From the NCBI RefSeq assembly GCF_015207705.1, contig NZ_JADEWI010000031.1:1-64000 (forward strand): a DNA stretch of 64,000 nt. The letters run 5' to 3'. A program made the position numbers and the translations under genes. The notes under the pieces were generated by a model. That model saw only the letters and a list, made by a program, of their open reading frames with translations, did no database searches and was not told where the DNA came from. Shown in pieces: positions 60,959 to 64,000 of this stretch. Positions within the stretch are counted from its first letter, which is position 1. Each line of letters opens with the position of its first letter. This DNA comes from Nostoc sp. LEGE 06077. Its GTDB lineage: Bacteria > Cyanobacteriota > Cyanobacteriia > Cyanobacteriales > Nostocaceae.

Positions 60959-63229
60959 ATGAGTTCCCCCCAACCTCCCCAAAAGCCACAAACTATACTT
61001 GGTCAACTGACTCAAGCAGTACATACAATTCAAGCTAGGGTCGATTTTTCCAAGCTGGCGCTCAAGCCAAACGCCAAAGTACCAGAACTTTGGGTACAGG
61101 ATGCAGGGGCGGATAAGGCGGAGGTGTATCCATTGTTAGGCGATCGCTATATTCTCGGAAGGAGTTCTAAATCTTCTGATATAGTTGTTCGCAATCCAGT
61201 TGTCAGCCAAATTCATCTGTCTTTATCGCGGGACTCGACCCAACGCAAACCTGTTTTTGTAATTCGAGATGAAAACTCGACCAATGGTATTTATCTGGGG
61301 AAACGGCGGCTCCCTTCTTTAGAACTGCGGCATGGCGATATTATCACTCTAGGGCCACCAGAACTGGCGGCATCAGTCAGACTGCAATATGTTGATCCTC
61401 CAGCATGGTATGTTAAAGCCGCAACTTGGGCAGGTTATGGCGTTGGCGGTGCAACTGCGCTGTTAGCCTTGGTAATTGGTGTGGAATGGCTAAAATTTAC
61501 TGTCAAACCTTTACCTACCGCTACTCGCGCTCCAGTCATCGTTTACGCCCGTGATGGCTCCACACCTCTACGTGAACCGCGCACAACTGCCCATGTAGAT
61601 AAGAAGCGATTGCAAGACTTTGGCCCTTATTTAGCTAACGCCGTAGTCGCCTCAGAAGATAGCCGTTACTACTGGCACGTTGGTGTAGACCCCTTAGGAA
61701 TTTTACGTGCGGTGTTAATTAATAGCCGCAGTGGAGATTTACAACAGGGAGCCAGTACAGTTACCCAACAAGTTGCTCGCAGTTTATTCCGCGATTATGT
61801 TGGTTCTCAAGACTCCCTCGGCCGCAAATTGCGTGAGGCAATTGTAGCTCTCAAGCTAGAAACGTTTTATAGCAAAGATGACATTTTGCTGACTTACTTA
61901 AATCGAGTATTTTTAGGGGGAGATACTTCTGGTTTTGAGGATGCATCTCAGTTTTATTTTGAAAAGTCAGCCCAAGAATTAACTCTTGCAGAAGCCGCCA
62001 CATTAGTCGGCATTTTGCCTGCTCCCAATGCTTTTGATTTTTGTGGCGATGGCCCCAATAAACTAGAAGCGGCTGATTATCGCAATCGCGTGATTAAGCG
62101 AATGTTGGAAATGGGCAAAATCTCTCAAGAAGATGCCAATCGGGCTAGACGTTCCACTGTTCAAGTCAGCCCCAAAGTTTGCGAACAGCAAGCCAAAACT
62201 ATTGCGCCCTATTTTTATAGTTATGTCTTTCAAGAACTAGATTCTATATTAGGGGAAGGCGCAGCCAGAGAAGGCAACTACATTATTGAAACCCAGCTTG
62301 ATCCAGCGATTCAAGCCCAGGCAGAAGCATCATTAAAAAATTCTGTGAATAATGATGGCTCAAACTATCGTTTTTCTCAAGGAGCGATCGTTACTTTAGA
62401 TTCCAAAACAGGTAGTATTTTGGCAATGGTCGGCGGTACTGATTATCGCAAAAGCCAATTCAATCGTGCTTTCCAAGCCAAAAGACAACCAGGTTCTACC
62501 TTTAAAATTTTTGCCTACACCGCAGCTATTCAACAGGGGATTTCCCCATATAAATCTTATTCTTGCGCCCCTTTACCTTGGCAGGGCTTTACATATAAAC
62601 CTTGTCGTGCTGGTGCAGATGTCAGTTTAGATATTGCTACAGGTCTAGCCCTTTCCGAAAACCCCATTGCTTTAAGAGTCGCCAAAGAAATAGGTTTGAA
62701 TAAAGTTGTGGCAATGGCTCAGAAATTGGGGGTAAAGTCACAGCTTGATCCGGTTCCTGGTTTGGTACTGGGTCAAAGTGTGGTGAATGTTTTAGAAATG
62801 ACGGGGGCTTTTGGCGCTATTGGCAATCAAGGTATGTGGAATCCACCTCATGCTATTAGTCGAATTCTGGACAGCGGTGATTGCAAGGATCGGAAAGATT
62901 TAAAGACCTGCCGTGTTATCTATTCTTTTGAGCAAGACCGGGAGGCTAACAAGCGAGTTCTCTCCACAGAGGTAGCTGATGAAATGACTACCTTAATGCG
63001 GGGAGTTGTGTCTAGAGGTACTGGTCGTAGTGCGGCCATTGGGATGGGAGAAGCTGGTAAAACAGGCACAACTGATAAAAACGTGGATTTATGGTTTATT
63101 GGTTTTATTCCTAGCCGTCGACTGGTAACAGGTGTCTGGTTAGGCAATGATAATAACTCCCCCACTTCTGGTAGTAGCGCCCAAGCGGCTCAACTGTGGG
63201 GGAGATATATGAGTAGAATTGCCAGGTAG
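60959..63229 (+). CDS. class A penicillin-binding protein with N-terminal FHA domain
   Basis: A 756-aa bifunctional peptidoglycan synthase. A cytoplasmic FHA domain spans about residues 55-140 (DRYILGRSSKSSDIVV, then VSQIHLS, then DENSTNGIYLG). One membrane segment follows (about 160-178), then a GT51 transglycosylase (Glu233 in SEDSRYYWHVG; QGASTVTQQVARSLF). The transpeptidase has Ser513-x-x-Lys516 (PGSTFK), Ser566-Glu-Asn568 and Lys701-Thr-Gly. The FHA fusion points to control by Ser/Thr phosphorylation and occurs in cyanobacterial PBPs. Monocistronic. Confidence 0.96.
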   Translation: MSSPQPPQKPQTILGQLTQAVHTIQARVDFSKLALKPNAKVPELWVQDAGADKAEVYPLLGDRYILGRSSKSSDIVVRNPVVSQIHLSLSRDSTQRKPVFVIRDENSTNGIYLGKRRLPSLELRHGDIITLGPPELAASVRLQYVDPPAWYVKAATWAGYGVGGATALLALVIGVEWLKFTVKPLPTATRAPVIVYARDGSTPLREPRTTAHVDKKRLQDFGPYLANAVVASEDSRYYWHVGVDPLGILRAVLINSRSGDLQQGASTVTQQVARSLFRDYVGSQDSLGRKLREAIVALKLETFYSKDDILLTYLNRVFLGGDTSGFEDASQFYFEKSAQELTLAEAATLVGILPAPNAFDFCGDGPNKLEAADYRNRVIKRMLEMGKISQEDANRARRSTVQVSPKVCEQQAKTIAPYFYSYVFQELDSILGEGAAREGNYIIETQLDPAIQAQAEASLKNSVNNDGSNYRFSQGAIVTLDSKTGSILAMVGGTDYRKSQFNRAFQAKRQPGSTFKIFAYTAAIQQGISPYKSYSCAPLPWQGFTYKPCRAGADVSLDIATGLALSENPIALRVAKEIGLNKVVAMAQKLGVKSQLDPVPGLVLGQSVVNVLEMTGAFGAIGNQGMWNPPHAISRILDSGDCKDRKDLKTCRVIYSFEQDREANKRVLSTEVADEMTTLMRGVVSRGTGRSAAIGMGEAGKTGTTDKNVDLWFIGFIPSRRLVTGVWLGNDNNSPTSGSSAQAAQLWGRYMSRIAR

Positions 63230-63327
63230 AAGACAGGAGAAAAATATTTTTTCCTCAGCACTCAGCGAGAAGTTGCGTGCGCGGGTTCCCCGCGTTGAGC
63301 AAGCTTCGGTGACTCAGCACTTTTAAT
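63230..63327. repeat. short spacer of dispersed repeats
   Basis: CAGCACTCAGCGAGAAG, GTTCCCCGCGTTGAGC and GGTGACTCAGCACTT segments lie between the convergent PBP and uvrB genes. No other feature. Confidence 0.5.
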
Positions 63328-64000
63328 TTAGTGTCCGAGTAATTTATCTCGCAGATGTTTGATGCGATCGCGCAATTTTCCAGCTTCTTCAAATTCTAGT
63401 TTTTTGGCGGCATCTTTCATCTGTGCTTCTAGCTTGCCAATCAATCCGGGAATCTCCTCTAAAGGTAATTCATCGATATGTTCATCAACAACTTTTAAAT
63501 CTGCACTATTCAACCTCCGAGATACGTCTAAAAACGACAAAATTGCGTTACTGGATTTTTTGACAATTGGTTGCGGTGTAATTCCATGTATCCGGTTATA
63601 TTCCGTTTGAATCCCCCGCCTTCTGTCAGTTTCTTCAATGGCTCTAATCATGCTGTTGGTTAAGTTATCAGCATATAAAATCGCTTGTCCACGAATATGA
63701 CGCGCGGCTCGACCAATCGTTTGAATTAAAGAGCGTTCGGCGCGTAAGAAACCTTCTTTATCAGCATCTAAAATTGCCACTAGAGAAACTTCTGGTAAAT
63801 CTAAACCTTCCCGCAGCAAGTTTACCCCAACTAACACATCAAAATGTCCATCACGCAAATCTTGAATGATTTCAATCCGTTCAATGGAATTAATTTCTGA
63901 ATGCAAATACCGTACCTTAACGCTATGGTCTTGCAAATATTCTGTCAAATCTTCCGCCATGCGCTTGGTTAACGTTGTAATCAACGTTCTTTCATGAAGG
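63328..64000 (-). CDS. uvrB: UvrABC subunit B, C-terminal part
   Basis: The gene runs off the window, so only the last 223 or so residues are visible. Helicase motifs V and VI ([47 protein letters not shown]), the [16 protein letters not shown] helix and the C-terminal UVR domain ([33 protein letters not shown]) identify UvrB. It unwinds damaged DNA and hands it to UvrC in excision repair. The ATG-like codon at 63984 is internal, not the start. Confidence 0.98.
   Translation of the reverse strand, partial: LHERTLITTLTKRMAEDLTEYLQDHSVKVRYLHSEINSIERIEIIQDLRDGHFDVLVGVNLLREGLDLPEVSLVAILDADKEGFLRAERSLIQTIGRAARHIRGQAILYADNLTNSMIRAIEETDRRRGIQTEYNRIHGITPQPIVKKSSNAILSFLDVSRRLNSADLKVVDEHIDELPLEEIPGLIGKLEAQMKDAAKKLEFEEAGKLRDRIKHLRDKLLGH

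Overview
The window is a chromosomal segment of a filamentous, probably heterocyst-forming cyanobacterium of the Nostoc/Anabaena/Calothrix group. The reasons are: the HIP1 octamer GCGATCGC recurs throughout; there are many heptanucleotide tandem repeats (STRR type) and other short interspersed repeats typical of these genomes; and the gene set is cyanobacterial (clpR-clpP3, a GAF-GAF-PAS-cyclase of CyaB type, cyanoexosortase with an HpsJ-like partner, DUF2808, a split GDT1/Mn exporter pair, an FHA-fused class A PBP). No rRNA, tRNA, CRISPR array or complete insertion sequence was seen.

Layout. 0.2-8.7 kb: a hypothetical protein, pgk and a universal stress protein (divergent), a secreted 3D/MltA-like protein, a class III aminotransferase next to a DUF1338 (2-oxoadipate dioxygenase family) protein, a small secreted Cys protein and a pentapeptide-repeat protein. 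8.7-23 kb: a 1.4 kb gene-poor leader and then a large cell-surface block. It holds a DUF11 protein, a 1219-aa outer-membrane barrel-like protein, a beta-helix/OmpA protein and a Gly-rich DUF11 protein, followed by the DUF1800/DUF1501 pair. 23-28 kb: aromatic amino acid permease overlapping kptA, then a cyanoexosortase unit with a good NtcA-type promoter, a very short partner ORF and an HpsJ-like protein. 28-36 kb: rpe, an S8-like protease, a lipoprotein serpin, an AI-2E-type permease and an LCP (LytR-CpsA-Psr) protein. 36-50 kb: a Cys-rich copper-storage protein, the CyaB-type adenylate cyclase, DUF2808, the two half-size GDT1 proteins, a DnaJ-TPR protein, clpR-clpP3, and two overlapping VWA paralogues.

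50-55.5 kb: a urease cluster ureD-ureA-(membrane protein)-ureB-(Coq4-like)-ureC. It has two unrelated genes inserted and a heptamer repeat inside ureD; ureE, ureF and ureG are not in the window. The cluster ends in a 46-bp perfect palindrome shared with a convergent Thr/Pro-rich repeat protein. 56.8-59.9 kb: a 154-aa protein followed by an NB-ARC/TPR STAND ATPase. Short beta-rich motifs at the C-terminus of the first and the N-terminus of the second match each other, which is the layout of amyloid-signalling NLR/effector pairs; this is the strongest candidate for an uncharacterised system. The window ends with a small basic protein, an FHA-PBP and the 3' part of uvrB.

All calls come from reading the sequence and translations by eye. 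Family names rest on recognised motifs, not on searches.
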